Origin: Mycolicibacter sinensis
Lineage (GTDB): Bacteria > Actinomycetota > Actinomycetes > Mycobacteriales > Mycobacteriaceae
Reading direction: 5' to 3'
Length of the DNA: 64,000 nt
Assembly: GCF_001667945.1 (NCBI RefSeq)
Contig: NZ_LZJK01000076.1
Location: 22,235-86,234, forward strand
Shown here in pieces: positions 51,114 to 60,406 of the stretch. The notes under the pieces are model-generated. The model had not been told where the DNA came from. It saw only the letters and a program-made list of their open reading frames with translations, and made no database searches. Positions within the stretch are counted from its first letter, which is position 1; each line of letters opens with the position of its first letter. Both the position numbers and the translations under genes were made by a program.

Positions 51114-51839
51114 GTGACCGCGGCCGCGGCCGCCGGCGCTTGTCTGCTGACTGCGAGCGGGACGCTGGACAGCAGCACCTACCTCGAACTGCGTGACCGC
51201 GTCATCAAAGCGGCGCTCGACGAACCACCGGCCGTGCTGGTGGACGTGAGCGGCCTCGATGTCCCGGCGTCCTCGGCCTGGTCGGTGTTCACCAGTGCCC
51301 GCTGGTATGTCAGCACCTGGCCGGACATCCCGATCATGCTGGTCTGCCCGCATCGTGATGTGGCCGCGCGTATCGCGCACACCGGCGTGACCCGCTATGT
51401 CCCCGTGCATCCCAACGTCGCGGCCGCGTTACGGTCGTTGGCCCACGGCACGCCTCCCCGCCGCCGGATCCGCATCGAGCTGCCGCGCGCTGTGAGCAGC
51501 CTGCGCCGGGCCCGCGACCATGTGGCGCAGTGGCTGTCCAACTGGTCGCACGACGAGCTGATCCCGACCGGGAAGGTCATCGTCGACGCGTTGGTGGAGA
51601 ACGTGCTTCGCCATACCGACAGCGCACCGGTACTCGTGCTGGAAAGCGCCGACTCCGCCGTCACCATCGCGGTCCAGGACACCAACCCCGCCCCCGCGGT
51701 GCGCCGCGAAGCGGTCGGCGGCCCCGACCGGACTTCGGGTCTGGCCGTGGTGGGCGCGCTGTGCCGCGCCTGGGGTAGCAGCCCGGGCCCTAACGGCAAG
51801 ACGGTGTGGGCGGTCATCGGCCCGGGGAACCGGCTTTAG
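51114..51839 (+). CDS. STAS + GHKL ATPase fusion regulator
   Basis: A 241-residue protein. Residues about 1-100 are STAS-like (GACLLTASGTLDSSTYLELRDRV, VLVDVSGLDVPASSAWSVF with Ser residues at the phosphorylation loop). Residues about 120-241 are an RsbW-type ATPase with N-box IVDALVENVLRHT and G1-like VQDTNPAPAV. Antagonist and kinase in one chain is unusual. GTG 51114 trims the first strand; a CTG at 51087 preceded by GGAG at good spacing is an alternative that restores it. It lies in the CheB-CheR cluster. Confidence 0.78.
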   Translation: MTAAAAAGACLLTASGTLDSSTYLELRDRVIKAALDEPPAVLVDVSGLDVPASSAWSVFTSARWYVSTWPDIPIMLVCPHRDVAARIAHTGVTRYVPVHPNVAAALRSLAHGTPPRRRIRIELPRAVSSLRRARDHVAQWLSNWSHDELIPTGKVIVDALVENVLRHTDSAPVLVLESADSAVTIAVQDTNPAPAVRREAVGGPDRTSGLAVVGALCRAWGSSPGPNGKTVWAVIGPGNRL

Positions 51840-51911
51840 AGTCGCAGGCCCGACGGCGCGCGCGAGTAGTGTTTGGCCTCGCAGCGGTTTCTGGCGGACG
51901 GACGGGGCGAG

Positions 51912-53764
51912 ATGGACGGGAAGAGCGACGGGCCAGACGAAGCGTTCGAGGCGCTGTTGCGCTACCTGCGTGATTCCCGCGGATTCGATTTCACCGGCTA
52001 TAAGCGCGCTTCGCTGATGCGACGGGTGCGCCACCGGATGAGCCAGGGCGGCGTTGAGACCTACGAGCAGTATCTGGACGTGCTGCAGGCCAGTTCCGAC
52101 GAATTCTCGGCGCTGTTCAACACCATCCTGATCAACGTCACGGCGTTTTTCCGCGATCCCGATTCCTGGGACTACATCGCCTCCGACGTCATCCCCGGAT
52201 CCTGGCCGAGCGCGGCCCCGACGACCCGGTCCGGGTGTGGAGCGCCGGCTGCGCCTCCGGCCAGGAGGCCTACACGCTGGCGATGCTGCTGGCCGAAACG
52301 CTCGGCCCGGAGGCGTTCCGCCAGCGGGTCAAGATCTACGCCACCGACGTCGACGAGGACGCGCTCACCGAGGCGCGCGCCGCCACCTACGACGCCAGGG
52401 CCGTCGAGTCGGTGCCGCCGCAGTATCTGGACCGGTATTTTGACGCCGCCAACGGCCGGTACGTCTTTCGCAAAGACTTGCGCCGCGGAGTGATCTTCGG
52501 CCGCAACGACCTGGTCAAGGACGCGCCGATCTCGCGGGTCGACTTGCTGGTGTGCCGCAACACCCTGATGTACATGAACGCCGAGACGCAGCGCAATGTG
52601 TTGAACCGCCTGCATTTCGCGCTGTCGCCCCAGGGCACCTTGTTCCTCGGCCACGCCGAGATGCTGCTGAGCCACAGCGACCGATTCACTCCGCTGAACC
52701 TCAAGCACCGGATCTTCCGCAAGGCCGCCGGCTCACACAGCGGCCTGCAACGCTACGACCCCGCGGCGTCGATGTATGAGCAGCACAGCGACCTGCCCGG
52801 ACTGGTGACCGTGCGGGAGATGGCATTCCGGGCGAGCCCGGTGGCGCAGATCGTGGTGACCGGTGAGGACACCGTGGCGATGATCAACCAGCAGGCCGAA
52901 ACACTGTTCGGGCTCTCCGCCCGCGACATCGGCCGGCTGCTGCGCGACCTGGAAGTCTCCTATCGCCCGGTGGAACTGCGCGCCTATCTGGAACAGGCGA
53001 AGGTGGAGCGGCGCTCCGCCCGGATCCAGGACGTCAGCTGGCAGCGCCCCGGCGCCGAGACCATCTGGTTCGAGATCCACGTCAATCCCCTGATCGACGG
53101 CGACAACGGTCTGCTGGGCGTGTCGATCGTGTTCTTCGACGTGACCGCCACCCGGGCGCTGGTCGACAAGGTGGTCGCCACCAACCGCCAGCTCGAGGCG
53201 GCTTATGAGGAGCTGCAGTCCACCAACGAAGAACTGGAAACGACGAACGAAGAACTGCAATCGACGGTCGAAGAACTCGAAACGACGAACGAAGAACTTC
53301 AGTCGACCAACGAAGAGCTCGAAACGATGAACGAGGAGCTGCAGTCCACCAACGACGAGTTGCACACCATCAACGACACCCTGCGCGAGCGCAGCATCGA
53401 GCTGGACGATGCCCGTAGCTTTTTGGATTCACTGGTCAACTCGGTGCATCTGGGCATGGTCGTGGTCGACCGGGAGATGCGGGTGGTGGTGTGGAACCGG
53501 GGCTGCGAAGACCTGTGGGGATTGCGGTCCGAGGAGACCCTCGGGGCGGCGCTGACCGGCCTCGACATCGGCTTGCCGATGGAGGACATCCGGCCGCTGA
53601 TCGGCAACGCGTTCGTCGATCCGGACAATCCCGGCGAGGCGCTGGTCGAGGCCGTCAATCGGCGGGGCCGCCCGGCCAAGGTCCGGGTGACGTGTGCGGG
53701 CTTTCAGGCGCCCAACGAGGGCGGAGTGCACGGGGCGCTGTTGCTGATGGAGGTGCGCTCGTGA
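51912..53764 (+). pseudogene. CheR methyltransferase-PAS protein with a one-base frameshift
   Basis: A CheR-type MCP methyltransferase joined to a coiled coil and PAS domain, in two frames. The first part (ATG 51912: FDFTGYKRASLMRRVRHRM, TAFFRDPDSWDYIASDVIPG) stops agreeing after 52198. From 52199 the +2 frame gives ILAERGPDDPVRVWSAGCASGQEAYTLAMLLAE and continues to 53764. One base appears to be missing at 52197-52199. The C-terminal half has a 90-residue coiled coil of near-repeats (ELQSTNEELETTN) and a PAS domain. It may be a real mutation or a sequencing error. Without the shift it would be about 618 residues. The last 61 bp overlap the next gene. Confidence 0.85.
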
Positions 53765-54123
53765 TCCGCCGGCTCCGCCCGGGCCTGCGCGGCAGCGGCC
53801 CGTTCGTGCAGCTGCGCGTGCGCACGGTGGATTTCGGCGGCGTCGAGGTGAGCGTCCCCGTCGCCGTTGCCGGCCGATAACGCCGCCTGTTCGTGCGCAG
53901 CGGCGGCCTCAAGATGCGCGGTGACCGCGTCCAGGTGTCGGTGGGCGGCGTCCCGATGGGCCCGTTCAGCGCGCTGCCGCGACTCGTCGGCACGCACCCG
54001 GGCCACGTCGGCGTTCTCCGCCGTCACCGCAATTCCGGCCGCCAGTTCTTCGCGCCGCACCTGCAGCTCCGCGGCTCGCAGCCGGGCCAGCTCGCCACGG
54101 GTCGCCGCCGCCGAGAGGTTCAC
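53704..54123 (-). CDS. Ala/His-rich coiled-coil hypothetical protein
   Basis: A 139-residue protein that is nearly all alpha-helical coiled coil (RLRAAELQVRREELAAGIAVTAENADVARVRADESRQRAERAHRDAAHRHLDAVTAHLEAAAAHE, in pieces), rich in Ala, Arg, His and Glu. No enzyme motif. It follows the GAF-ANTAR gene with a 4-nt overlap (GTG 54123) and may be its partner. The last 20 codons overlap the CheR-PAS gene antisense. Confidence 0.6.
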   Translation of the reverse strand: MNLSAAATRGELARLRAAELQVRREELAAGIAVTAENADVARVRADESRQRAERAHRDAAHRHLDAVTAHLEAAAAHEQAALSAGNGDGDAHLDAAEIHRAHAQLHERAAAAQARAEPADHERTSISNSAPCTPPSLGA

Positions 54124-54821
54124 GGGCCCGCGCCTTGCCGGCCGACCACCTGCTGGGCCACCTCGGCCAGCGGGGTGTTGGTGTTCTGTGACAGCCGTTT
54201 GAGCAGCTCAAAAGCCTGCACCGCATCGACGTCGAACCGCTCCATGAGCATCCCTTTGGCCTGGCCGATGACGTCGCGGGTGGCCAGCGCGCTGCGAAAC
54301 TGCTCGTCGCGGCGCACGATGTGCCAGGCCAGCGCCGCGTGGGTGGCCAGGGTCAGCCCCACCTCCACCGCCTCGTCGTCGAAGACGCCGGGCACTTCGG
54401 CGTAGAAGTTCAGCGCTCCGGTGCTGCCCTGACCGGTGAACAATTCGAAGGCCAGGACGGACCGGATCGGTGTCGTCTCGGCCACCTCGCGGCAGTAGGA
54501 CGGCCAGCGCTCCTCGCGGGTGACGTCGTCGAGGCGAACGACGTGATGCTTCCATGCCGCGGCCAGGCAGGGACCCTCCCGGTGGCGCCGCTGAATGTCA
54601 TCGAGCAGGGCGGGATACTTGCCTGTCGACGCCAGCGTCTGCACTCCGCCACTCGACGTCGTCAGCGTGATTCCGGCGTGCTGCGCGCAGGTCATATGCC
54701 CGAGCAGGTTCGCGATCAGGTCATCGAGCGCGCCGTCCACATCGACATGGGCGCGTCGATCCAACGAACGAACCAAGCCCGCCACCTCGCGCATCATGTC
54801 ACTGCGGTCAGCCGCCGCCAT
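54120..54821 (-). CDS. GAF-ANTAR domain RNA-binding antiterminator
   Basis: A 233-residue regulator. Residues about 20-165 form a GAF domain (ANLLGHMTCAQHAGITLTTSSG, EGPCLAAAWKHHVVRLDDVTREERWP, LAFELFTGQGSTGALNFYAEVPGVFDDEAVEVG). The C terminus is an ANTAR domain (RDVIGQAKGMLMERFDVDAVQAFELLKRLSQNTNTPLAEVAQQVV). ATG 54821 (MAAADRSDMM) was chosen; an upstream in-frame extension reaches 54917. GGGTA on the minus strand at 54855-54851 lacks a -35 partner. Confidence 0.85.
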   Translation of the reverse strand: MAAADRSDMMREVAGLVRSLDRRAHVDVDGALDDLIANLLGHMTCAQHAGITLTTSSGGVQTLASTGKYPALLDDIQRRHREGPCLAAAWKHHVVRLDDVTREERWPSYCREVAETTPIRSVLAFELFTGQGSTGALNFYAEVPGVFDDEAVEVGLTLATHAALAWHIVRRDEQFRSALATRDVIGQAKGMLMERFDVDAVQAFELLKRLSQNTNTPLAEVAQQVVGRQGAGP

Positions 54822-54913
54822 GCTTTTGCTCCGCCCAATCCCGACCGATCTACCCATGTTCCCCCGATCGGCGGGCGGCGGCAATACGTCCCGCACCATC
54901 CCTTTCGCGGGCG

Positions 54914-56140
54914 TCAACCTGAGCCTGAGGCCCGGGCCGCGGTGCGCGACGGCGGCGCCGCGGGCAGCAGTCGGTCATACACCCGCAGCGTGTCGCTGGC
55001 GACGCGGTCCCAGGAGTATCTCGAGCGGGCCCGTTCCCGGCCGGCAGCGCCGAAGCCGGACGCGGCGCGCCGATCCCGCAGGATGGCGTTGATCGCGTTC
55101 GCGCAGGCCCGCGGGTCCTTCGGCGGTATCAGCAGGCCGGTCACGTCGTGAACCACGGTGTCGAGCATGCCGCCCACCGCCGTCGCCACCACCGGCACCC
55201 CGCAGGCCATCGCCTCCAGCGGCACGATCCCGAACGGTTCGTACCACGGGGTACACGTCACCACGTCCGCCGAGCGCAGCAAGGCCGGCATGTCCTCGCG
55301 CGCGACCGACCCGTAGAGCGAAACCCGTTCCGCCACACCGAGGTCGGCGGCCAGCTGCCGCAGGCGGCAGGCCTCCGGGACAGTGTCGAGTTCGGTGCGC
55401 TGCGGACCGCCGGCGATCACCAGCTCGGCGGTCGGGACGGTGGTCAGCGCCTCGATCACGGTGTCGAACCCCTTGCGTGGCACGAACCGGCCGACCGCGA
55501 CGATGCGCCGCCGCCCCGTCCGGGGCGCGCTCGGGCCGTGCGGCGAGAACCGGTCCACATCGACGCCGCACGGCACCACCGAGATTCGCAGCCGGTCCCG
55601 GCCGAGACGCATCAACTCGAACACCTCATCGCTGCAGCCGGCCGTCACCCACGTCGCCTCGCGGGCCACCCGCGTCTCCAGCCTCAGCCGTTCGGCCGGA
55701 CTGGTGTCGCGATGGCCCTGGTGCCGTTGCTTGACCACGCCCAGCGCGTGGAACGTCTGGACGGTCGGCACCCGGCGGCGTTTGGCGGCCAGCTGGGTGG
55801 CGACTCCCGACATCCAGAAGTGTGCGTGCGCGATGTCGGGTCGCTCGTCGTCCCATTGGGCGTCCAGGTAGCGCCCGAACGTTCCCATGTACTGCAGCAG
55901 TTCGTCTTTGGGCACATAGCGGGCCGGCCCCGCCGGCACGTGCACCACCGTGTAGCCCTGCTCGGTGTCGACCCGCTCCGGTAGGCCGGGGTCATCGCGG
56001 CGGGTATAGACCTCGACCTGGTGGCCGCGGCGCGCCAGCGCCGCCGACAACTCGGCGACATGGACGTTCTGGCCGCCGGCATCGGCTCCGCCGAGCGCTG
56101 CGAGCGGGCTGGCGTGTTCGGAAACCATGGCGATCTTCAT
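54914..56140 (-). CDS. Family 4 glycosyltransferase
   Basis: A 408-residue GT4 (GT-B) enzyme: [40 protein letters not shown] at the start, then [20 protein letters not shown], and the donor-binding [31 protein letters not shown]. The [12 protein letters not shown] loop is typical of MshA/sucrose-synthase-type retaining enzymes. Acceptor and donor are unknown. It lies 19 nt after the next glycosyltransferase and should share its SigF-type promoter. Confidence 0.9.
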   Translation of the reverse strand: MKIAMVSEHASPLAALGGADAGGQNVHVAELSAALARRGHQVEVYTRRDDPGLPERVDTEQGYTVVHVPAGPARYVPKDELLQYMGTFGRYLDAQWDDERPDIAHAHFWMSGVATQLAAKRRRVPTVQTFHALGVVKQRHQGHRDTSPAERLRLETRVAREATWVTAGCSDEVFELMRLGRDRLRISVVPCGVDVDRFSPHGPSAPRTGRRRIVAVGRFVPRKGFDTVIEALTTVPTAELVIAGGPQRTELDTVPEACRLRQLAADLGVAERVSLYGSVAREDMPALLRSADVVTCTPWYEPFGIVPLEAMACGVPVVATAVGGMLDTVVHDVTGLLIPPKDPRACANAINAILRDRRAASGFGAAGRERARSRYSWDRVASDTLRVYDRLLPAAPPSRTAARASGSG

Positions 56141-56159
56141 CGCGATCCTCTCCTGATAG

Positions 56160-57140
56160 TCACGCGCACTGCGCTTCGATGATCTGGTCCCACTCGCCCA
56201 GAAACCGTTCCAGCCCGAAATGTTCCGTCGCGTAGTCGCGGGCCGCCTTCCCGACCACTTCAGCCAGGTAACGGTCGGCGACCAGCCCGGTCAGCGCCGC
56301 CCGCAGGGTGTCGAGGTCGGCGCTGACAACACCCGCCTCCGGCGGCACCACCAGCGGCGCCATGGTCGCGGCGACCGCCACCACCGGCATGCCCAGGAAC
56401 ATGGCCTCCAGCAGTGACAGGCCCAGCGACGTCCAGCGGGCGGTGTGCAGGTACACCCGCCGATGGGCCAGTTCCTTCATCAGCGGCCCGGTCCGCAGGT
56501 CGCCGTGGCCGGTGACACCGGCGCAGCGGTGGGGCGGGTCGTTGAGTTCGTCGGTCCCGATCCCCCAGACGTCGACCGGCGCGGATTGCCCGAACACCCC
56601 CAGCAGGTCGGCGCCGACGGTGCGCCAGCGCCGCACCGGTTCGTTGATCAGCGTGCCCGCCGCCGCGATGTCGCCGGTATAGAGGTGCCCCGGGTCGGCG
56701 ATGCCGTGGTCGATGACCGTCGTTGCGGCGCGGCCGTTGTCCCACATCAGTTGGTTGAAGTCGGTGACGTGGATCAGCGGGATGTCGTCACGTTCGGCGA
56801 TCGGGTGCAGGCTCTCCACCACGAACGGCCGCGGCGCATTGTGCTCGACGTAGACCGCCGGAACATCGATGCCGGGCCGGCGGCCCAGCAGGCGGGTGGC
56901 CAGCTCCAGCTCGTGCGGGCGCTGCAACACCACCAGGTCGACGTCGTGGTGGCGCAACTCCGCCGTCGGGACCTCGAAAGCCCGCGGCCAGTCGCGCCCG
57001 CAGAGCCCGCGGCCGTCCGGATCCCGTGGGGCGTTGACCGGAATGAGGTAGCGGTGGCGGCCGGCAACAAAGGAGTCCATCCACGAGCCGTGCACATGCC
57101 AGATGAGCAGTGAACGCGGGGTGGTCTGCGGAAACGCCAT
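56160..57140 (-). CDS. GT-B-fold glycosyltransferase family protein
   Basis: A 326-residue protein. [27 protein letters not shown] opens it, [21 protein letters not shown] and [11 protein letters not shown] follow, and the C-terminal [34 protein letters not shown] is the donor-binding region of GT4-like enzymes. Donor and acceptor unknown. ATG 57140 lies 10 nt from a SigF-type -10. It heads a two-glycosyltransferase operon. Confidence 0.85.
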   Translation of the reverse strand: MAFPQTTPRSLLIWHVHGSWMDSFVAGRHRYLIPVNAPRDPDGRGLCGRDWPRAFEVPTAELRHHDVDLVVLQRPHELELATRLLGRRPGIDVPAVYVEHNAPRPFVVESLHPIAERDDIPLIHVTDFNQLMWDNGRAATTVIDHGIADPGHLYTGDIAAAGTLINEPVRRWRTVGADLLGVFGQSAPVDVWGIGTDELNDPPHRCAGVTGHGDLRTGPLMKELAHRRVYLHTARWTSLGLSLLEAMFLGMPVVAVAATMAPLVVPPEAGVVSADLDTLRAALTGLVADRYLAEVVGKAARDYATEHFGLERFLGEWDQIIEAQCA

Positions 57141-57150
57141 AACCGCTTGT

Positions 57151-57174
57151 TACCCGCGGCGCTTGCGGCTAAAC
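57151..57174 (-). promoter_or_regulatory. SigF-type promoter of the two-glycosyltransferase operon
   Basis: Minus-strand GTTT (57174-57171) and GGGTA (57155-57151), spacer 15 nt; -10 ends 10 nt from ATG 57140. Leaderless geometry. Confidence 0.72.
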
Positions 57175-57285
57175 GTCCAAGCGGTCACCGAAGCGGTTTG
57201 CTGCAACGGAATTCGAACGACACCGGGATAAGCACCGTTACCGAACCGTTGCAAAGTGGTGCGGGCAGGCGTAGGTTCATTGACA

Positions 57286-57415
57286 GGTTGAGTTCCCAGC
57301 CACCCGGAAGACGCGTCAAGCCACGCAAGTCAGGGAGGCCCACTCCCTGCCTCTCATCCGTGAAGGTGTAACTCGCATCGACGCGATCCCACAGTACGAG
57401 TTTCGACTGATGGAG
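57286..57415 (+). promoter_or_regulatory. Conserved leader of the second STAS gene
   Basis: Shares GGTTGAGTTC-x-CAGCC (57286-57301) and the 3' block ending CGACTGATGGAG (to 57415) with the leader of the paralogue at 4767. Here ATGGAGTGA (57410-57418) is a two-codon open frame just before ATG 57423, while TGGAG serves as Shine-Dalgarno. The rest of the 282-nt gap (57141-57422) holds the glycosyltransferase promoter and nothing else seen. Confidence 0.6.
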
Positions 57416-57422
57416 TGATCAC

Positions 57423-57857
57423 ATGTCCGCTTTGAAAGTCGCCGGGTCGGTGTTCCCGGCGCCGCGCATAGGGTCCGTCCCGTTATCCGATACCTGGGAG
57501 AGCCCCACCGCCCGGTGCGTCACCCGGTGGGGACGTTCCGGCGCGGTGATCAGTCTGGACGGCGAACTCGACGCCTCCAACGCCGACGAGCTGGCCGGCT
57601 ACGTGCAGCGTTGCGCGGGCTACTGCGAATGGCTGGTTCTCGACCTGAATGACCTGGAATTCATTGGCACCGCCGGTTTTTCGGTGCTGAAGGCGATAAC
57701 GTCCCGCTGCGCCGACGCCATGGTGTACTGCACGACGGTGCCGGGGCCCGCGGTAACCCGACTATTGCGGATCTGCGACCCCACCAACGCTTTGCCGACG
57801 ACGTCGTCGGTGGCCGACGCGCTCGCCGGCGTGCAAGGATTCCGGCCGGTGAGCTAA
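57423..57857 (+). CDS. STAS-domain anti-anti-sigma factor (paralogue of 4767-5219)
   Basis: A 144-residue STAS protein: GAVISLDGELDASNADELAGYVQRC, WLVLDLNDLEFIGTAGFSVLKAI, VPGPAVTRLLRICDP. It is the same length class and shares the Thr-containing loop (IGTAG) and the Cys pair CAGYCEW with the first copy. Target anti-sigma factor unknown. ATG 57423 has TGGAG at 7 nt. Its stop overlaps the convergent transporter by 4 bp. Confidence 0.88.
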   Translation: MSALKVAGSVFPAPRIGSVPLSDTWESPTARCVTRWGRSGAVISLDGELDASNADELAGYVQRCAGYCEWLVLDLNDLEFIGTAGFSVLKAITSRCADAMVYCTTVPGPAVTRLLRICDPTNALPTTSSVADALAGVQGFRPVS

Positions 57858-59137
57858 GCCTCGCGCCCCTCGACCAGCTCGCGGGCCCGCGCTTCACTCT
57901 CCACCGCGGGCCCCGAGCCGGGCAGGCGCCTGCCCGCCACCTCCGGGGTGTAGACCAGTGCCAGTGCGCCGATCGCGCCGGCTGCGATCAGCAGGTAGGC
58001 AGGCGCTAGCGGGTTGTCGGTGCTGGAGACCAGTGCCTCGGCGATCAGCGGAGTAGTGCCGCCGAACGCCGACACCGACAGGTTGAAGCCGATGGCCAGG
58101 GCACCGTAGCGGACCTCGGTGAGAAACAGCGCCGGCAAGGTGGCCGGCAAAGTGGCATCGAGGCACAGCAGCATCGTCCCGATCAGCAGCACCCCGAGAA
58201 ACGCCCCGGGATAGCTGCCGGCGGAGCCGATGAGGGCGAACGCGGGCACCGACAAGACCACCAACATGGCGCACCCCAGCCACAGCACCGGCTTGACCCC
58301 GATGTGGTCGGACAATCGCGCGACCGGCACCACGGCGGCCATCATCACCAGCAGGGTCAGCACGATGAGCAGCAGCCCGGTGGGGTGCGGAACCCGCGCG
58401 GTGGTCTGCAGATAGGTGGGCAGGTAACCGGTGAGCAGGTAATCGGTGACGTTGTAGGTCAGTACCAGGGCGATGCAGAGCGCCAGCGGCCGCCAGCGCC
58501 GGGTGGTGCGGCGCAGCTGCGCCAGCGCCGAGTCGTCGTCGCCGGGACCTGCCCCGTGGTGCTGGTAGGCCGAGGATTCCTCCAGCCGCAGCCGCAGATA
58601 CAAAGCAGCCAGCCCCAGCGGAGCGCTGAGCAGCAACGGGATTCGCCATCCCCAACTGAGCATGGCTTCATCGGGCAGCCAGTTCTGCAGCCCGGTCACC
58701 AGCGCACCGGCCACAACATAGCCGGCCTGGGAACTCAGCGGCAGGAATCCGGCCATCATGCCCCGCTTGTTGTCCGGGGCTTGTTCGCCGATATAGACCA
58801 TCGCGCCGACGTATTCGCCGCCTGCGGAGAAGCCCTGCACCATCCGCGTCACGATGAGCAGGATCGGCGCGGCGACCCCGATGGCCCGATAGCCGGGCAG
58901 CAGCCCGGTGGCGGTGGTGCCGGCTGTCATCAGGATCAGCGTGGTGACCAGCACCCGCTTGCGCCCGATCCGGTCGCCGAGTGGCCCGAAAACCAATCCA
59001 CCGACCGGCCGCAACGCGAACGCGGCGGCCAGCGTGCCGAATACACCGATCAGGCTGGCCGCACCGGCACCCGGATAGAACACCCGCGCGATCGTGGTGG
59101 CGAGGTATCCGTAGACGCCGAAGTCGTACCACTCCAT
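57854..59137 (-). CDS. MFS transporter, metabolite:H+ symporter (MHS) type
   Basis: A 427-residue 12-helix transporter. WYDFGVYGYLATTIARVFYP, ALRPVGGLVFGPLGDRIGRKRVL and MVQGFSAGGEYVGAMVYIGEQAP are hallmarks of the ProP/KgtP/ShiA group. Substrate is a small solute, not predictable. The homologous N terminus continues upstream of ATG 59137 (PAAIRRSIRGTAIGNF precedes it) in an open frame, but that frame has no ATG, GTG or TTG. So either translation begins at MEWYDF or at a rare start such as CTG. Confidence 0.88.
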   Translation of the reverse strand: MEWYDFGVYGYLATTIARVFYPGAGAASLIGVFGTLAAAFALRPVGGLVFGPLGDRIGRKRVLVTTLILMTAGTTATGLLPGYRAIGVAAPILLIVTRMVQGFSAGGEYVGAMVYIGEQAPDNKRGMMAGFLPLSSQAGYVVAGALVTGLQNWLPDEAMLSWGWRIPLLLSAPLGLAALYLRLRLEESSAYQHHGAGPGDDDSALAQLRRTTRRWRPLALCIALVLTYNVTDYLLTGYLPTYLQTTARVPHPTGLLLIVLTLLVMMAAVVPVARLSDHIGVKPVLWLGCAMLVVLSVPAFALIGSAGSYPGAFLGVLLIGTMLLCLDATLPATLPALFLTEVRYGALAIGFNLSVSAFGGTTPLIAEALVSSTDNPLAPAYLLIAAGAIGALALVYTPEVAGRRLPGSGPAVESEARARELVEGREA

Positions 59138-59247
59138 GAAGTTGCCGATGGCCGTGCCGCGGATGGAGCGCCGGATCGCCGCGGGATCGGCAACCCGGAT
59201 CTGATCGCGCCGCCAGCGCCGGCGGCGGTGTCTGCGCCGGACCAGTG

Positions 59248-60402
59248 CTACCCCACCCGTCGTAGCGCTTCGGGCACCAGATCGCGCCGCGCCGGGTAGC
59301 CGTCGACCGCCATCAGCAGATCGGCTTCGGCCAGCAGGCAGCGCAGCACGTGCATCACGCCGTCGACGCCCCCGAGTGCCAGGCCGTAGGCGTAGGGGCG
59401 GCCGATGCCGACCGCGGTGGCGCCCAGCGCCAACGCCTTGATGATGTCGGCGCCACCGCGGATGCCGGAGTCGAACAGCACCGGTAGCCCGTCGGCCGCC
59501 TCCAGGACACCGGGCAGACAGTCCAGCGCCGGCAGGCCGTTGTTGGCTTGGCGCCCACCATGATTCGAGCAGTAGATGCCGTCTGCTCCGGCATCCTTGG
59601 CACGCCGCGCGTCGTCGGGATGGCAGATGCCTTTGAGGATCAACGGCAGTTCGGTCACCGACCGCAGCCAGTCCAGATCATCCCAGGTCACCGGGCCACC
59701 GAAGATCGGCAGCTTGTGTACCACCGCGTCGGTCGGATCCTCACCCGGCTCCAGTCCGGCCAGGAAGACCGGGTCGGTGGTGTAGTTGGCCAGGCAGCCG
59801 CTGGGCACTTGGGGGTAGTTGCCCGCGCTCAGGTCCCGGGGCCGCCAGCCGGTCACCCAGGTGTCCAGGGTGAGCACGATCGCCTTGAATCCGACCACCT
59901 CGGCGCGGTGCACCAGGCTGGCGGCCATCTCCCGGTCGGGCGGCGTGTAGAGCTGGAAGAACCCCGGGGTGTCGCCGCACGCCGGCGCCACGTCCTCCAT
60001 CGGGTCACTGGACAAGGTGCCGGCCACAAAGGGGATGCCGGTGCGGGCCGCGGCCCGCGCGCAGGCCAGGTCGCCGTGGCCGTCCTGGGCGCAGACCCCG
60101 ATGACGCCGATCGGCGCCATGAACACCGGAGCCGCCAATCGCACCCCGAACAGCTCGACGGACAGGTCTCGCTCGGTGGGCGCCACCAGCATCCGCGGGA
60201 TCAGGCCCCAGTGCTCGAAGGCCCGGCAGTTGGCGCGCTGGGTGTGCTCGTCACCGGCGCCGCCGGCCACGTATCCCCAGACCGATGGCGGTAGCGCCGC
60301 AGCGGCTTTGGCTTCCAGATCGGCGAATGTGATCGGCAGGGCCGGGTTCTGCCCGGCAAGCCCACGACGGTAGATCTCGTCCTGGTAGCTGGCGAATGCC
60401 AC
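59248..60402 (-). CDS. FMN-dependent alpha-hydroxy-acid dehydrogenase (lactate 2-monooxygenase-like)
   Basis: A 384-residue TIM-barrel flavoenzyme close to M. smegmatis lactate 2-monooxygenase: [28 protein letters not shown] at the start, [32 protein letters not shown], and the FMN/catalytic [22 protein letters not shown] and [33 protein letters not shown] with the His-Arg pair. LMO oxidises lactate to acetate and CO2. GTG 60402 chosen; it starts 4 nt after the cutinase stop. Confidence 0.9.
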   Translation of the reverse strand: MAFASYQDEIYRRGLAGQNPALPITFADLEAKAAAALPPSVWGYVAGGAGDEHTQRANCRAFEHWGLIPRMLVAPTERDLSVELFGVRLAAPVFMAPIGVIGVCAQDGHGDLACARAAARTGIPFVAGTLSSDPMEDVAPACGDTPGFFQLYTPPDREMAASLVHRAEVVGFKAIVLTLDTWVTGWRPRDLSAGNYPQVPSGCLANYTTDPVFLAGLEPGEDPTDAVVHKLPIFGGPVTWDDLDWLRSVTELPLILKGICHPDDARRAKDAGADGIYCSNHGGRQANNGLPALDCLPGVLEAADGLPVLFDSGIRGGADIIKALALGATAVGIGRPYAYGLALGGVDGVMHVLRCLLAEADLLMAVDGYPARRDLVPEALRRVG

Positions 60403-60406
60403 CTGC

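Noticed and set aside
53160..53400. Tandem DNA repeats as a microsatellite or CRISPR-like array
   Set aside because: They encode the degenerate coiled-coil repeats (EELQSTNEELETTN) of the CheR-PAS protein; units are imperfect and fully coding with no spacers.
54851..54855. SigF -10 before the GAF-ANTAR gene
   Set aside because: GGGTA is present on the minus strand but the expected -35 position reads CCCGC.
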